Part shown: positions 7,930 through 18,075 of the stretch, piece by piece
How positions within the stretch are numbered: position 1 is the first letter of the stretch
Layout of the letters: every line of letters begins with the position of its first letter
Assembly (NCBI RefSeq): GCF_023100905.1
Contig: NZ_CP064687.1
Coordinates: forward strand, 124,001 to 188,000
Source of the DNA: Bradyrhizobium sp. 4
GTDB taxonomy: Bacteria > Pseudomonadota > Alphaproteobacteria > Rhizobiales > Xanthobacteraceae
Direction: 5' to 3'
Length of the DNA: 64,000 nt
Translations under genes and position numbers: made by a program
Notes under the pieces: model-generated
Seen by the model: the letters and a program-made list of their open reading frames with translations, nothing else
Databases searched by the model: none
What the model was told of the DNA's origin: nothing

Positions 7930-8314
7930 GCTATCGCGGAAAAGCCCTTGCCACAGACGAGCTTCCGCTTCCTCTAACTTTCCTAACCAGGAATCCTTCG
8001 GATTCCTTCTAACGGACCCCCAGTCCACGTCGCGGCAGAGTTCGTGGCTGTCCGGTCAGCCTACCGCCTGCGCCAACCTCCGCACGACAGCGGCTGAGCT
8101 GCGTCTTGCTTCCTGGAAATGGATCTTCGCAGTCCTGGACCTGCAGGAGCGTTATCTCCTCCCAAGGCGCGCTTGGCGTTCTGACGCGGCCGTGAGCGCG
8201 GAGCAGTCGTGCTTCGCCCCGCCTGTCGTTTGCCTATCACGCCTCCTCGTCCTGGACTTCAGATCGCCATCGTCTCAGCACCGCGCCTGCCGTCTTGCGA
8301 TATGGAATTTCAAT
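7930..8314. other. Post-iteron region with hairpin; place where parA would be expected
   Basis: An inverted repeat AGGAATCC-TTC-GGATTCCT lies at 7989-8007, flanked by CTAAC-type short repeats, which could belong to the origin or to transcript termination after repA. The remaining roughly 300 bases have an open frame continuous with the DUF2840 gene but no family resemblance. Related elements usually carry a ParA-like ATPase gene between repA and the DUF2840 gene; no P-loop is present here, so parA appears deleted. Confidence 0.5.
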
Positions 8315-8779
8315 ATGAATGATCTCACGACCGTTGAGCTCCTGTGGCTCGAGAAACGCATCGAAAACCGCATTCGGTTCGGCCGGCCTACATCGGAAAC
8401 GATCATCGACCATCACCGGCGTGTTCTTTCATTTGCGCCTGGCAGCATTTTTGCGTTCGTACGCTGGAGCTCCAATGACTTCGGAACTGTACTGTCACGC
8501 ATCGATATTCTGCGCGCGTGCGCGCCGGGGCAACGCTACTCGACCGTGCCTTGGATCAGTCCGGGCGGCGAGAGCCTGCTGAGATTGTCAGGTTGGCCGA
8601 AGGTCGAACGTGTCCTGCAGCTGATCGGCGCGGTGGAAGCACTGGGCATCGATCCTGCCGAGGCGGCGCCCGACTACTGGCACCACGCGCACAATCGCCT
8701 TTCCGTGAATGAAACTCCGCGAAGCTACACCCGTGCGCGTCACCAGGCGTGGCTCCGGCGCCAAAGGGCGACACTCTGA
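8315..8779 (+). CDS. DUF2840 domain protein
   Basis: A 154-residue protein beginning MNDLTTVELLWLEKRIENRIRFG and containing FAPGSIFAFVRWSSNDFGTVLSRIDILRA, the hallmark of DUF2840, a family of unknown function restricted to alphaproteobacterial mobile elements. The ATG at 8315 was chosen because the family starts there; the upstream in-frame extension has no resemblance. Its stop overlaps the traF start (TGATG at 8777-8781), so it is translationally coupled to the conjugation protein and probably serves transfer or maintenance. Confidence 0.85.
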   Translation: MNDLTTVELLWLEKRIENRIRFGRPTSETIIDHHRRVLSFAPGSIFAFVRWSSNDFGTVLSRIDILRACAPGQRYSTVPWISPGGESLLRLSGWPKVERVLQLIGAVEALGIDPAEAAPDYWHHAHNRLSVNETPRSYTRARHQAWLRRQRATL

Positions 8780-9285
8780 TGGGCCGGCTCATAACACTTC
8801 TTGCCATGTGCGGTGGCACGGCTCTTGCGCTCTCCGCCGACCGGTGCACAGCGCCATGGTATATTTGGAACGCTTCGCATAGCGTGCCGATCGGTCTTTA
8901 CCGCTTGCAGCCGGTAGAGCGTCTCCGTGTCACCTCGCTCGTAGCCGTTCGCCCGCCTGAGCCGCTTGCGTCGTTCCTTGATTTGAACGGCTATCTGCCG
9001 CTCGGCATTCCCATGCTCAAGCGGGTGTTGGCGCTCCCTGGGCACACCGTCTGCAGACGAGAACTCACTATCCTCGTCGACGGCATCGAGATGGGCGAGG
9101 CCCGCGAGCGCGATGGCCGTGGGCGGCCTTTGCCCGCATGGCAAGGATGCCACGTCCTGACGGCCGACCAGATCTTTCTGATGAACTGGGAATCGGCCGA
9201 TTCTTTTGACGGCCGCTATTTCGGGCCGATCGCGGCCTCCGCCGTCATCGGCCAGGCCTTGCCAGTGTGGACAAAGGACGAATGA
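8779..9285 (+). CDS. traF: TraF-like S26 signal peptidase for conjugation
   Basis: A 168-residue membrane-anchored serine peptidase. An N-terminal hydrophobic segment (LITLLAMCGGTALALSA) is followed by the S26 catalytic motif SVPIGLYRL, with its Ser, and by PMLKRVLALPGHTVC, with the catalytic Lys. In IncP-type systems TraF matures the pilin TrbC by cyclisation, acting at the periplasmic face. Both catalytic residues are present and length is normal. It overlaps the DUF2840 gene and precedes the lytic transglycosylase, the usual transfer-operon order. No pilin gene is in this window, so its substrate would have to be elsewhere. Confidence 0.88.
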   Translation: MGRLITLLAMCGGTALALSADRCTAPWYIWNASHSVPIGLYRLQPVERLRVTSLVAVRPPEPLASFLDLNGYLPLGIPMLKRVLALPGHTVCRRELTILVDGIEMGEARERDGRGRPLPAWQGCHVLTADQIFLMNWESADSFDGRYFGPIAASAVIGQALPVWTKDE

Positions 9286-9446
9286 CCATGCTTGCCTTGC
9301 TTCATCGACTTGCAGCTTCATCATGCTTCCGCGGACCGCAATCCCCTTGCTCCTTCCCGGCCAAGCTCGTCAGCAGATGCGGGCGCGCCGATGATGATCA
9401 GCTGCAAAGGCCGCACGTTGACTTCTCCCAGGCTGCGCTCGAGGCG

Positions 9447-10184
9447 ATGCGGGCATGCCGTCCGTCCTTCCGTATCATCGTGGCATTCCTGGCAGCTTTG
9501 GCAGCTGTCGAATTGCCGTGGAGCTGTCGAGCCCAATCCGAATTGCAGGCGCCTGCTCCGCCCTCAACGTGCCTTGGCAAATTCGTCCCATATGCGGCCT
9601 TCATTGCCGAGGCGTCCCGCCGGTTTGCAGTTCCCGTGCAATTGGTTTGTGCCGTGATCCAGGTCGAAAGCAGTGGCAAAGCGCACGCCGTGTCATCTCG
9701 AGGTGCCCTGGGCTTGATGCAAATCATGCCAGGGACGTGGGTCGACCTGAGCGCCCGCTACAATCTAGGCATCGACCCCTTCGACCCCCATGACAACATT
9801 TTCGCGGGGGCCGCCTACCTGCGAGAGATGCTGGACCGGTTCGGCTCGGACGGATTTCTCGCTGCCTACAACGCAGGCCCCCAGCGCTACGCGAAGCATC
9901 TGACGACGGGGCGCGCGCTGCCTGAAGAAACCCTGGCCTACCTGAACAAACTCGAGCCATTGACCGGCATGATACAGCGCTGGCGCGATACTTCGGTCCC
10001 TGGTCACGGCACAAATTGGAAGCAAGCCAAGCTGTTCGTTCCGCGATTTTATCGCTGGTCGCGCGAACGGAGCTCGGCATCCGCTCTGCACGAAACGCCT
10101 TCATCGAAAGACGCGCTGAATTCCCACGCGACTGAACTTTTGCCCCATGCGAGTGGCCTGTTCGTGCCGCGATCGGGGAGGTGA
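9447..10184 (+). CDS. Lytic transglycosylase (SLT family) of the transfer apparatus
   Basis: A roughly 245-residue periplasmic muramidase. From the ATG at 9447 there is a signal peptide (FRIIVAFLAALAAVELPWSCRAQ), then the SLT domain: AVIQVESSGKAHAVSSRGA with the catalytic Glu, GLMQIMPGTW, DNIFAGAAYLREML and AAYNAGP. Such enzymes open peptidoglycan locally for conjugation machinery. The frame is open upstream, with a start at 9282 close to the traF stop; I prefer 9447 because it places the signal peptide at the N terminus. Intact. The next gene downstream is an inserted IS110-type transposase. Confidence 0.85.
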   Translation: MRACRPSFRIIVAFLAALAAVELPWSCRAQSELQAPAPPSTCLGKFVPYAAFIAEASRRFAVPVQLVCAVIQVESSGKAHAVSSRGALGLMQIMPGTWVDLSARYNLGIDPFDPHDNIFAGAAYLREMLDRFGSDGFLAAYNAGPQRYAKHLTTGRALPEETLAYLNKLEPLTGMIQRWRDTSVPGHGTNWKQAKLFVPRFYRWSRERSSASALHETPSSKDALNSHATELLPHASGLFVPRSGR

Positions 10185-10386
10185 AGTCTCAATGACGATA
10201 ATCGCATCTCCTCGCATGCCATCGCAAGGTCTCGCATTTTGGAAAGTGATGAGGACGGGCGGAAGGAGCAGACCGGGGATGGCCGCCCGTAATCGGTCTC
10301 CTGCAGAACTTGCGGCGGCGGAGCAGATGGTCTGCGCGATGAATATTGCGCACACTGCACCGGCTCAGCAACGCGGGAGGCGTGTG

Positions 10387-11475
10387 ATGGAATTCTTCTG
10401 TGGTTTGGACGTCGGCATGGACGAGACGGCGATCTGCGTGGTGGATGCGACCGGCAAGGTGATGCTGGAGACGGCGGTGGTGACCGATCCGGACGCGATC
10501 AAGGTGGCGCTGACGCCCTATCTTGGCCGCTTGCGACGCCTTGGTCATGAGGCGGGATCGCTGTCGCCCTGGCTGCATCCGGAGCTGCTCAGGCTTGGCC
10601 TGCCGGCGGTCTGCCTGGAGACTTTGCATGTTCGCGCGGCGCTGAAGGCGCAGCGCAACAAGACCGACCGGGCAGATGCGCTCGGGATTGCCCACATCAT
10701 GCGCACCGGCTGGTTCCGGCGCGCCCATATCAAGAGCGAGGCCTGCTACCGGCTGCGGCTGTTGTTGACGCACCGGCGCAATCTGAAGCGCAAGTTTGTG
10801 GACCTCGAGAATGCGATCCGGCACTCGCTGAAAGTGTTTGGCATCCGGCTGAACCGGGTCGGGCGCGGCGGCTTTGCGCAAGTCGTGCGCGAGGCGGTGG
10901 CCCACGATGCACTTGTCAGCGAGCTGATCGACGCCATGCTGAATGCGCGCGCGGCGCTGTGGAAGGAGTACTGCCGGCTGCACGACCTGGTGGTTCGCCT
11001 GGTCGCCGGCCATGAGCTGTGCCGGCGCTTCATGCAGATTCCTGGCGTCGGCCCGATCGCGGCGCTGAGCTTTATGACCGCGGTCGACGATCCCTCGCGC
11101 TTCAGGCGCTCGCGCGACGTGGCGGCCTATTTTGGCCTGACCTCGCGGCGCTGGCAGTCCGGCTCGTCTATCGACGTCAAGGGCCGGATCAGCAAGGCGG
11201 GCGACGGTGACGTGCGGCGGGCGCTGTACGAGGCGGCCAGCGCTTTGCTGACTCGCTACAAGAAAAAAGACAAGGTCAAGGCGTGGGGGCTGGCGCTGGC
11301 CAAGCGCTCCTCGCACCGCAAGGCGACGGTGGCGGTAGCGCGCAAGCTCGCTGTGATCATGCATGCGATGTGGACCAGCGGCACGTTCTACTGCGGCGAT
11401 CCGGACGCCTCGGCGGCGGAGATGCATGCCGAAACAACAGCTAAGCAGCGCAAATTGCTCGGGCCCTACGCATGA
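10387..11475 (+). CDS. IS110-family transposase
   Basis: A 362-residue DEDD-type transposase. The N-terminal RuvC-like domain has FCGLDVGMDETAICV with the first Asp, VCLETLHVRAALKAQRNKTDRADALGIAHIMR with the later acidic residues, and the C-terminal transposase_20 domain has MQIPGVGPIAALSFMTAVDDPSRF, then DVAAYFGLTSRRWQSG and the serine-bearing end. All main motifs are present and the frame is uninterrupted, so it may be active. It sits between the lytic transglycosylase and the relaxase genes of the element. IS110 elements lack clear terminal inverted repeats, so I do not set element ends. Confidence 0.92.
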   Translation: MEFFCGLDVGMDETAICVVDATGKVMLETAVVTDPDAIKVALTPYLGRLRRLGHEAGSLSPWLHPELLRLGLPAVCLETLHVRAALKAQRNKTDRADALGIAHIMRTGWFRRAHIKSEACYRLRLLLTHRRNLKRKFVDLENAIRHSLKVFGIRLNRVGRGGFAQVVREAVAHDALVSELIDAMLNARAALWKEYCRLHDLVVRLVAGHELCRRFMQIPGVGPIAALSFMTAVDDPSRFRRSRDVAAYFGLTSRRWQSGSSIDVKGRISKAGDGDVRRALYEAASALLTRYKKKDKVKAWGLALAKRSSHRKATVAVARKLAVIMHAMWTSGTFYCGDPDASAAEMHAETTAKQRKLLGPYA

Positions 11476-12021
11476 GGCGCGTGATCCTGCAACCTGGCAA
11501 CGACGCGGTGATGGCCGCGACCTGAACACGGAGCTCCGCCGCCGGCGGATGAGGACTGGTGCAGCACCAACACGACGGAACGCACGTTATCTTGCCTGCG
11601 ACGATGCATCTTCGGATGCCGACCGATCGCGCCGGATTGCCTGTGATGTGGCTCCGTCACACCGATGGAAAGATGCGCCGCGACGGCGTCCGCGCTGCCT
11701 TGCTGCAGCGAAACTGTGCCGTCGCTGAGCGCGGAAGACTGCACGGCGCATCAGGACTCGCAAGCCTCGCGGCGCATCGTGTCATGGCGTGGATCAGAGA
11801 GGCTTGTCGCAAGCGAGAAAGGAAGCGAGAATGGCTGAGGTCAGACAGACGACACGACCGATTAAGACGGCAGGATAAAAGCCGCAAGGTGCGGCCGGTC
11901 GGTTGCGAGAAATCTTGCCTTAGTTTCAATCATCCGGTGCAACTTGCGAATCTTGAGCGCACATTTTCAGTTTTGCCAAATTGCAGCCGCGGCTCAGCTT
12001 TTTGCACTCTGCCGGCAAACG
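11476..12021. other. Region between transposase and relaxase; possible oriT location
   Basis: About 545 bases without a supportable gene. The first part is probably the 3' end of the IS110 element. A short inverted repeat GCCGCA-AGG-TGCGGC lies at 11881-11895. Transfer origins often lie next to the relaxase gene, so this is where an oriT should be sought, but no known nic sequence was recognised. Confidence 0.4.
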
Positions 12022-13746
12022 ATGGCCGGTAAGGACGACTTCCGAATCCGCCCTGGCCGCATTCGCTCTACGCGAGCGCCGCGGGCAAAGCCGTTTCTGG
12101 CGCAGGCCCTCAGAGCCGCGCAGAAGGCCGGCGGCCTGTCACGCGGCTATCGTCGTGGAACAAACTTCGGGCGTGGGCGCGCCGCGAGCCTTGCAGCGTC
12201 CAGACTGCTCAACAACCGCGCTCGCGGCGCCATGGTCAAGGCGCGGGTGGTTCGCCGAATGCGCACGCCCGGGGCGCTGCGGGCCCATCTTGGTTATCTG
12301 CAGCGTGACGGGGTCACCCAGGACGGAGCGCCAGGCAAGCTCTTTGACGCTCTCGGAGATTAAGCAGACGGCCGCGCCTTCGCCGAACGCTGCGAGGGTG
12401 ACCGACACCATTTCCGCTTCATCGTTTCGCCCGATGATGCAGGCGAGCTCACCAGCCTGCGCAGCTTCACCCGTGAGCTCATGGATCAGGCCTCGCGCGA
12501 CCTTGGAACGCGCCTCGAATGGGTCGCGGTCGATCACTGGAATACGGAGCACCCGCACATTCATATTCTCGTGCGCGGACGCGCCGATGATGGAAAAGAT
12601 CTCGTCATCAGCCGCGATTACATCGCAACTGGCTTGCGCGCCCGGGCCGGCGATCTCGTCACCCGCGAACTGGGTCCCCGATCCGAGCTCCAGATCCGGG
12701 AAGGGCTGGAAGCCGAGGTGACCGCCGAACGCTGGACCAGGCTCGACCGGGTGCTCGCGCGGCAAGCGGGATCGGCCGATGGGGTCATCGATTTAAAGCC
12801 GGAACGGGATGGTGCCCGGGACCCGTTACGAGACATTCGGATCGGGCGGATGCGGATGCTGGAGCGCCTGGGTGTGGCAGAGCCGGCGGGGCCCGCTCGC
12901 TGGGTCTTGGCCGAAGACGCCGAGCCACGCCTGAGGGCGCTTGGCGAGCGCGGCGACATCATCAAGCGGCTGCACAAGGCGATTGCCAAGGATGGTATCG
13001 CACGCTCACCGTCCTCCTTTGCGCTCGAAGGCGAGCATCACGGTGAACCGATCATTGGCCGTCTCGTCGCCCGCGGACACGACGACGAGCTGAGGGGCAA
13101 TGCCTTTGCCATTGTCGACGGCATAGACGGGCGCATCCATCACCTCAAACTCCCCGATATCGAGGCGGCTGGCGACGGACCGATTGGAGGCGTCGTGGAG
13201 CTCCGCCGCTTTGAGGATGCGAAGGGACGGACACGCATCGCACTCGCGGTAAGATCGGAACTCGTCCTCGACAAGCAGGTCACCGCGGAAGGCGCCACAT
13301 GGCTCGACCGGCAGCTTGTGGCGCGCGAACCTGCTGAGTTCTCGCGCGCCGGTTTCGGCGCAGAGGTCCGGGCAGCCCTGGAACAGCGAATTGATGTGCT
13401 GACAGAGTACGGACTTGCCCAGCGGCACGGCGACAGAGTGCGGCTTGGCCGCGATCTGATCGAGACCTTGCGAAGCCGCGAGCTCGATAGCGCCGGCCGG
13501 CGCCTTGCGGAGGAGACCGGGCTTACGCATCTACCTGCTCAATCAGGTGAACAGGTTTCGGGGACATATCGTCAGCGGCTTTCCCTCGCCTCGGGGCGCT
13601 TTGCCATGATCGACAATGGACTCGGCTTTCAGCTCGTGCCATGGGCTCCTTCACTAGAACGGGAACTGGGCAAACAGGTGAGCGGGATCGCAGGTCCAGG
13701 CAATGTCGATTGGTCCTGGAACCGCAAACGGGGCCTGTCACTTTGA
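12022..13746 (+). pseudogene. Relaxase with DUF3363 domain (RlxS/VirD2-like), one in-frame stop
   Basis: A continuous frame of 574 codons interrupted only by TAA at 12361-12363 (codon 114). Upstream: RIRPGRIRS, then LRAAQKAGG and MVKARVVRRMRTPGALRAHLGYLQRDGV. Directly after the stop: ADGRAFAERCEGDRHHFRFIVSPDDA, then the metal-binding DHWNTEHPHIHILVRG three-His motif, and the DUF3363 region to the end at 13746. This is the rhizobial ICE relaxase that nicks oriT and pilots DNA; RlxS of ICEMlSymR7A is the type. The stop replaces what is probably a Glu or Lys codon and removes the three-His motif, so the product should be inactive unless the stop is read through or is a sequencing error. Confidence 0.85.
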
Positions 13747-14022
13747 CTGGCAGTCTCTTTGCTGGGCTACGACGCAAGACTGCCGCCCTAGCTGGGCTGC
13801 GCTCACCCACGTACAAGTGAAGCCCGCTATCCTTTTGTCGCTAGAAGAAGTTCGCCGTAGTCGCGCTCACTGCAACCATGTCCCAGCGGGTCTCGGGGGC
13901 CGGGACGTTCGCTGGTTCGACCCTTCTGCGTGCCCGGTTCCGAGCAACTGTCTCCTCCTGGAGATCTTGATGCCGGTGCGAGTTTTCGCTAGATCGCATG
14001 TGTTCATTTAGGAGAAGTGACG

Positions 14023-14230
14023 GTGACGATCGGTACTGTAAAGTGGTTTAACACGACCAAGGGCTACGGTTTCATCAAGCCGGATGACGGCGGCCCCCGA
14101 CGTCTTTGTGCACATCAGCGCCGTTGAAACGGCCGGATACACCGGCTTGGCAGAAGGCGCTCGGATCAGCTTCGAGGCCAAGGCTGGTCGGTCCGGCAAA
14201 GTATCAGCCGAGAATCTCCGGATTGGATAA
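14023..14230 (+). pseudogene. Cold-shock protein (CspA family), frameshifted in a C-run
   Basis: Begins with GTG at 14023 (AGGAG at 14010-14014) and reads TIGTVKWFNTTKGYGFIKPDDGGP with RNP-1-type residues. A run of five C at 14092-14097 shifts the frame. With one C removed it continues DVFVHISAVETAGYTGLAEGARISFEAKAGRSGK to TAA at 14230, giving the usual 68-70-residue single cold-shock domain that binds single-stranded RNA and DNA. Single indel in a homopolymer, so a sequencing error is a real alternative. Confidence 0.75.
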
Positions 14231-14408
14231 GGCCGACATCACCGACCGCGGCGGCAACGGTTGGATCGGGATCCCTCCTGAAATGAGACCCGATCTCGCC
14301 AAAGAAAGAGAGCTTCGCTAGTGGGCGATACGGCCGTGCCATGGTATCGATGTGGACCCGGGCTCACCGTGAGAACCAGCTGGTTAGATTAACCCAATCT
14401 ACCCGCTG

Positions 14409-15247
14409 TCATTGCCGCGAACTGCTGCGGCTTGCCGCTGGGATGACTTCAGCGTTGCTCTTGATCGCGCCAGCCGGCACCAGATGCACGATGCGATAGC
14501 CATTCTCGTGCAGATAGCGCAAGAACGCCGGCATCATTGCGGCCGTTTGGGCCTGGGCATCGTGCAGGAGAATGATACCCTTGCTTGCGACCTCCAATCG
14601 CCCGGTAACGGTCTTTAGTTCTTGTTCTGGGGTTAGGTTCTCCCAGTCGCCCGCCGGAAGGTCAGCTCCAAACACGACCATCCCGCGCGAACGCAACAAT
14701 TCGAGCGTCACTGGGCTCGAGTCGAAATACGGAAACCGGAAAAAGCGGGATGGCGGGCTTGGGGCGGAGACGCCCTTGAGCCCGTCTCATCAGCGGCAAT
14801 TCCGCGATCAATATCCCTCTTGCCCTGTTCGAAGGTCATCTTCGACATCATCGTATGCGACCAGCTGTGGTGTGCGATGGTGGCCCTCGGCAGCTATTCG
14901 GCGAACAAGCTCTGGAGACTTTGCGGAGGACTTGCCGACCAGAAAGAACGTGGCCCGCACGCATTCCTCGGCGAGCGCCGCCAGTACCTTTTGCGTGATT
15001 GCGGCCGCGGCCCGTCGTCAAAGGTGAGGACGACCTCATGGTCGGCCAAAGGGAGCGTTTCCCGAAAGCTGTTCAACCCAACGCGCGGGTACGCCTTTGC
15101 ATCGACCTCGAGGACGCGGGAGGTGCCGAGCACATCCTGCCGCGGGCAGTCGGCCGCGTCTGTCACGACCACCCCGGCAAGTAGCAGGGTCACAGCACCA
15201 GCAAGCGGCGTGGTCAATCTGAGCAGGCGCATCTTTGAATGCGCCAC
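14409..15247 (-). pseudogene. Secreted polysaccharide deacetylase (NodB-type), several frameshifts
   Basis: The 5' part (15247 downward) has a signal peptide (LRLTTPLAGAVTLLLAGVVVTDA) and the catalytic LTFDDGP of the NodB homology domain. The frame then changes to KVLAALAEECVRATFFLVGKS, then to IAHHSWSHTMMSKMTFEQG with the metal-binding HxxSH-type motif, and then to LRSRGMVVFGADLPAGDWENL and ILLHDAQAQTAAMMPAFLRYL near the C terminus. Each block matches the family order, so this was one deacetylase acting on N-acetylated glycans in the envelope. At least three frame changes make it a pseudogene. Confidence 0.78.
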
Positions 15248-15671
15248 ACCTCCACCTTACCTGAGCCACCAGCATTGCCGAAGTACGATAACCTCATGCG
15301 ATTCAGGTGGCTCTTGGGGAAGGTCGCTTGGCCGCGGGTGAGCTTATCTATTGCGCGATCGTCAGAACTCCGGGACGCATTCAGCGACACCAGGGTTTGA
15401 ATGCTCCAGGAGGGGCAATCTTCAGGAACGCTTCACATTACTTGAGCGAAGTCAGCGTTTTCTGCCTATCCATGAGCTCTCACGCACATAATCGGCGTTT
15501 CGGCGCCGTCTCGTGATGCAAACCTCGATCGATCAGTCCCGCTTAACTTGAATGGGTTGGCTACGTATCTCGGCTTTGTCCCCGCCGATCTCTGCGCTGC
15601 CACGCGCGCCACTGCGACGCGAGCACCATTTTAGTTGTGTGCGCACGTCGATATGCCGAGATAACCCGATC
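15248..15671. other. Intergenic stretch upstream of traG
   Basis: About 420 bases between the divergent deacetylase remnant and traG. Open frames here are not family-like. It presumably carries the traG promoter; no boxes assigned. Confidence 0.45.
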
Positions 15672-17642
15672 ATGTCGGCGACAAAAATCATTTGGCACCA
15701 GGTCATCCTGGTCTGCCTCATCGTGCTCGCGTTCCTGTGGGCGGCGACCGAATGGACAGCTTGGCGGCTTGCCTTCCAGCAGCAGCTTGGGGCTCCCTGG
15801 TTCAAGCTCGGACATTGGCCAATTTATCAGCCGGCAGCTTTCTTTGGCTGGTGGTTCAAGTTCGATGCTTACGCGCCCGTCGTTTTTGTGGAGGGTGGCG
15901 CGATTGCTGCAAGCGGCGGCATCGCGGCCATAGCGATGGCCATGTTGCTCTCGGTCCTGCGGGCCCATGAAGGGCGGGACGTCACCACCTACGGCTCGGC
16001 GCGCTGGGCCGATCTACGCGAAGTCAAACGGGCGGGACTGTTAGGCCCTGACGGCGTCGTGCTCGGCCGGTTCGGACGTCACTATCTGCGCCACGACGGG
16101 CCCGAGCATGTGCTATGCTTTGCGCCAACGCGCTCCGGCAAGGGTGTTGGCCTCGTCATTCCGACTCTTCTGACCTGGCCGGCCTCCACCATCGTCCATG
16201 ACATCAAGGGTGAGAACTTCCAGTTGACCTCCGGATGGCGCGCGCAATTTGGGCCCGTGCTGTTGTTCGATCCGACCAATCCGGCCAGCGCCGCCTACAA
16301 TCCACTCCTCGAGATCCGCCGTGGCGACTGCGAGGTGCGAGATGCTCAAAATATCGCCGATATTCTCGTCGATCCTGAGGGTGCACTCGAGCGCCGCAAT
16401 CATTGGGAAAAGACCAGCCACTCACTCTTGGTGGGGGCAATTCTGCATGTCCTCTACGCCGAAGCCGATAAGACTCTCGCTGGGGTTGCAAATTTCCTTT
16501 CGGATCCATCTCGCCCGATCGAGGCTACGCTCAACGCAATGCTGGCGACTCCGCATCTTGGGACAGGCATCCATCCAGTCGTCGCATCAGCGGCACGCGA
16601 ACTTTTGAACAAAAGCGAGAACGAGCGCTCGGGTGTGCTCTCGACGGCGATGAGCTTCCTCGGGCTCTATCGTGATCCGGTAGTTGCCAAGATCACCGCG
16701 CGAAGCGATTGGCGCATCCGTGATCTCGTCGACCGTCCTGAATCCGTCTCACTGTACCTTGTGGTGCCGCCATCGGACATCGTCCGCACCAAACCCTTGA
16801 TGCGGCTCATCCTGAACCAGATCGGACGGCGTTTGACCGAGAGCCTTGATCCCGACCGGCGCCGGCAGAAGCTGCTTCTGATGCTTGACGAGTTTGCAGC
16901 CCTCGGCCGGCTCGACTTTTTCGAGAGCCAACTCGCCTTTATGGCAGGTTACGGCATCCGCAGCTTTCTCATCACGCAGAGCCTTAACCAGCTCGAACGC
17001 GCCTACGGTCCGAACCATGCGATCCTTGACAATTGCCACGTCCGGATCGCCTTTTCGACCAATGACGAGCGCACCGCCAAGCGCGTCTCCGACGCGCTCG
17101 GAACTGCGACCGAATTGCGAGCCATGAAGAACTATGCGGGCCACCGCCTGAGCCCGTGGCTTGGGCACTTGATGGTCAGCCGCCAGGAGACCTCTCGTCC
17201 GCTGCTGACTCCCGGCGAAATCATGCAACTGTCTCCGCAAGACGCGGTCGTGATGATTTCCGGTGTGCACCCGGTCCGTGCTAACAAGGTCCGCTACTAT
17301 GAGGATCCGCAATTCCAGCGACGTGTCTTGAAGCCGCCCCGCTTGGAGCCGAACAAGCAGCCCACCCGCCCAGATGACTGGTCAGCCCGCGCCCAAATAT
17401 CGCCGTCGGGCCAGCTGCTGACCAGGCGCACGGGCAGGAGCGACGAGGCGAACGGCGGCTTACGCCGCGAGCCGGAATTGCATGAGGAAATCGAGATCAA
17501 GACGCCGGCCGGCGAGCACGAGTTCGACCCCGAGCTCGACGAGGGTGACGAGGATGCCGTCCAGGCGCAACTGATGAGCCGGTCGATGCAGGGAGTTGCG
17601 CGAACCGTCACCCTCGATCCCGACGATGGAATGGACCTGTGA
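15672..17642 (+). CDS. traG: TraG/VirD4-type conjugal coupling ATPase
   Basis: A 656-residue type IV coupling protein that links relaxase-bound DNA to the secretion channel at the inner membrane. Two N-terminal membrane segments (about residues 8-26 and 70-95) precede the ATPase: Walker A APTRSGKGVG at about 151-160, and Walker B LLLMLDEFAALGRLDFFE near 395-410, followed by the ITQSLNQL motif typical of VirD4/TraG. The C-terminal tail is acidic. The ATG at 15672 is chosen because it opens the first membrane segment. It is intact, and a ribbon-helix-helix gene follows 10 bases later. The trb mating-pair genes that normally follow are absent from the window. Confidence 0.93.
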   Translation: MSATKIIWHQVILVCLIVLAFLWAATEWTAWRLAFQQQLGAPWFKLGHWPIYQPAAFFGWWFKFDAYAPVVFVEGGAIAASGGIAAIAMAMLLSVLRAHEGRDVTTYGSARWADLREVKRAGLLGPDGVVLGRFGRHYLRHDGPEHVLCFAPTRSGKGVGLVIPTLLTWPASTIVHDIKGENFQLTSGWRAQFGPVLLFDPTNPASAAYNPLLEIRRGDCEVRDAQNIADILVDPEGALERRNHWEKTSHSLLVGAILHVLYAEADKTLAGVANFLSDPSRPIEATLNAMLATPHLGTGIHPVVASAARELLNKSENERSGVLSTAMSFLGLYRDPVVAKITARSDWRIRDLVDRPESVSLYLVVPPSDIVRTKPLMRLILNQIGRRLTESLDPDRRRQKLLLMLDEFAALGRLDFFESQLAFMAGYGIRSFLITQSLNQLERAYGPNHAILDNCHVRIAFSTNDERTAKRVSDALGTATELRAMKNYAGHRLSPWLGHLMVSRQETSRPLLTPGEIMQLSPQDAVVMISGVHPVRANKVRYYEDPQFQRRVLKPPRLEPNKQPTRPDDWSARAQISPSGQLLTRRTGRSDEANGGLRREPELHEEIEIKTPAGEHEFDPELDEGDEDAVQAQLMSRSMQGVARTVTLDPDDGMDL

Positions 17643-17652
17643 GCGAGGCAGC

Positions 17653-18075
17653 GTGAAAAAGGTCCAGCTCAGCATCTATCTCGATCCCGGAACGTTCAAA
17701 ACGCTTGAGGCCTTCGCAAGCCGCGGTGGCCGGTCCAAGTCGCTGGTGGTCGAGGCCGCAATAGGTTCCTTCCTTTCTCCGGACGATTCCGATCGGCGCG
17801 AGGCTGTGATAGCAAAACGGCTGGATCGGATTGTGCGGGTGCTCGAGCGTCTTGAACGCAATGATGGCATCACGCTTGAGACCGTCGCGCTCTTCATCCG
17901 GTTCTGGCTGACCTCAACTCCGGCATTGCCCGAGCATTCGAGCCCTGCCGCCCGCGCCAAGGGCGGTGAGCGGTACGACCGCTTTGTCGAAGCGCTGGGA
18001 CGACGACTTGCGAGCGGATCCAGCGTCCTGAAGGAGGTAAGCATCGACGTGCAAGCCTCCAAGAAGCCCGAATAG
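17653..18075 (+). CDS. CopG-type ribbon-helix-helix protein (TraD-like)
   Basis: A 140-residue protein starting with GTG at 17653. The N-terminal VQLSIYLDPGTFKTLEAFASRGGRSKSLVVEAAIGSF is a ribbon-helix-helix fold: a beta strand for major-groove contact, two helices, and the Gly-rich turn. The remainder is helical (RLDRIVRVLERLERND). Such genes immediately follow traG in rhizobial elements and are thought to regulate or assist transfer. The 10-base spacing to traG implies one operon. Intact; target DNA unknown. Confidence 0.85.
   Translation: MKKVQLSIYLDPGTFKTLEAFASRGGRSKSLVVEAAIGSFLSPDDSDRREAVIAKRLDRIVRVLERLERNDGITLETVALFIRFWLTSTPALPEHSSPAARAKGGERYDRFVEALGRRLASGSSVLKEVSIDVQASKKPE

Noticed and set aside
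7856..8314. Extended N terminus for the DUF2840 protein
   Set aside because: The extension would translate the iteron repeats and a hairpin; the family begins at the ATG at 8315.
10189..11529. A 446-codon open frame on the minus strand opposite the IS110-type transposase
   Set aside because: It is the GC-rich antisense shadow of the transposase; composition is Arg/Gln/His-rich, there is no family resemblance, and the plus-strand gene has all catalytic motifs.
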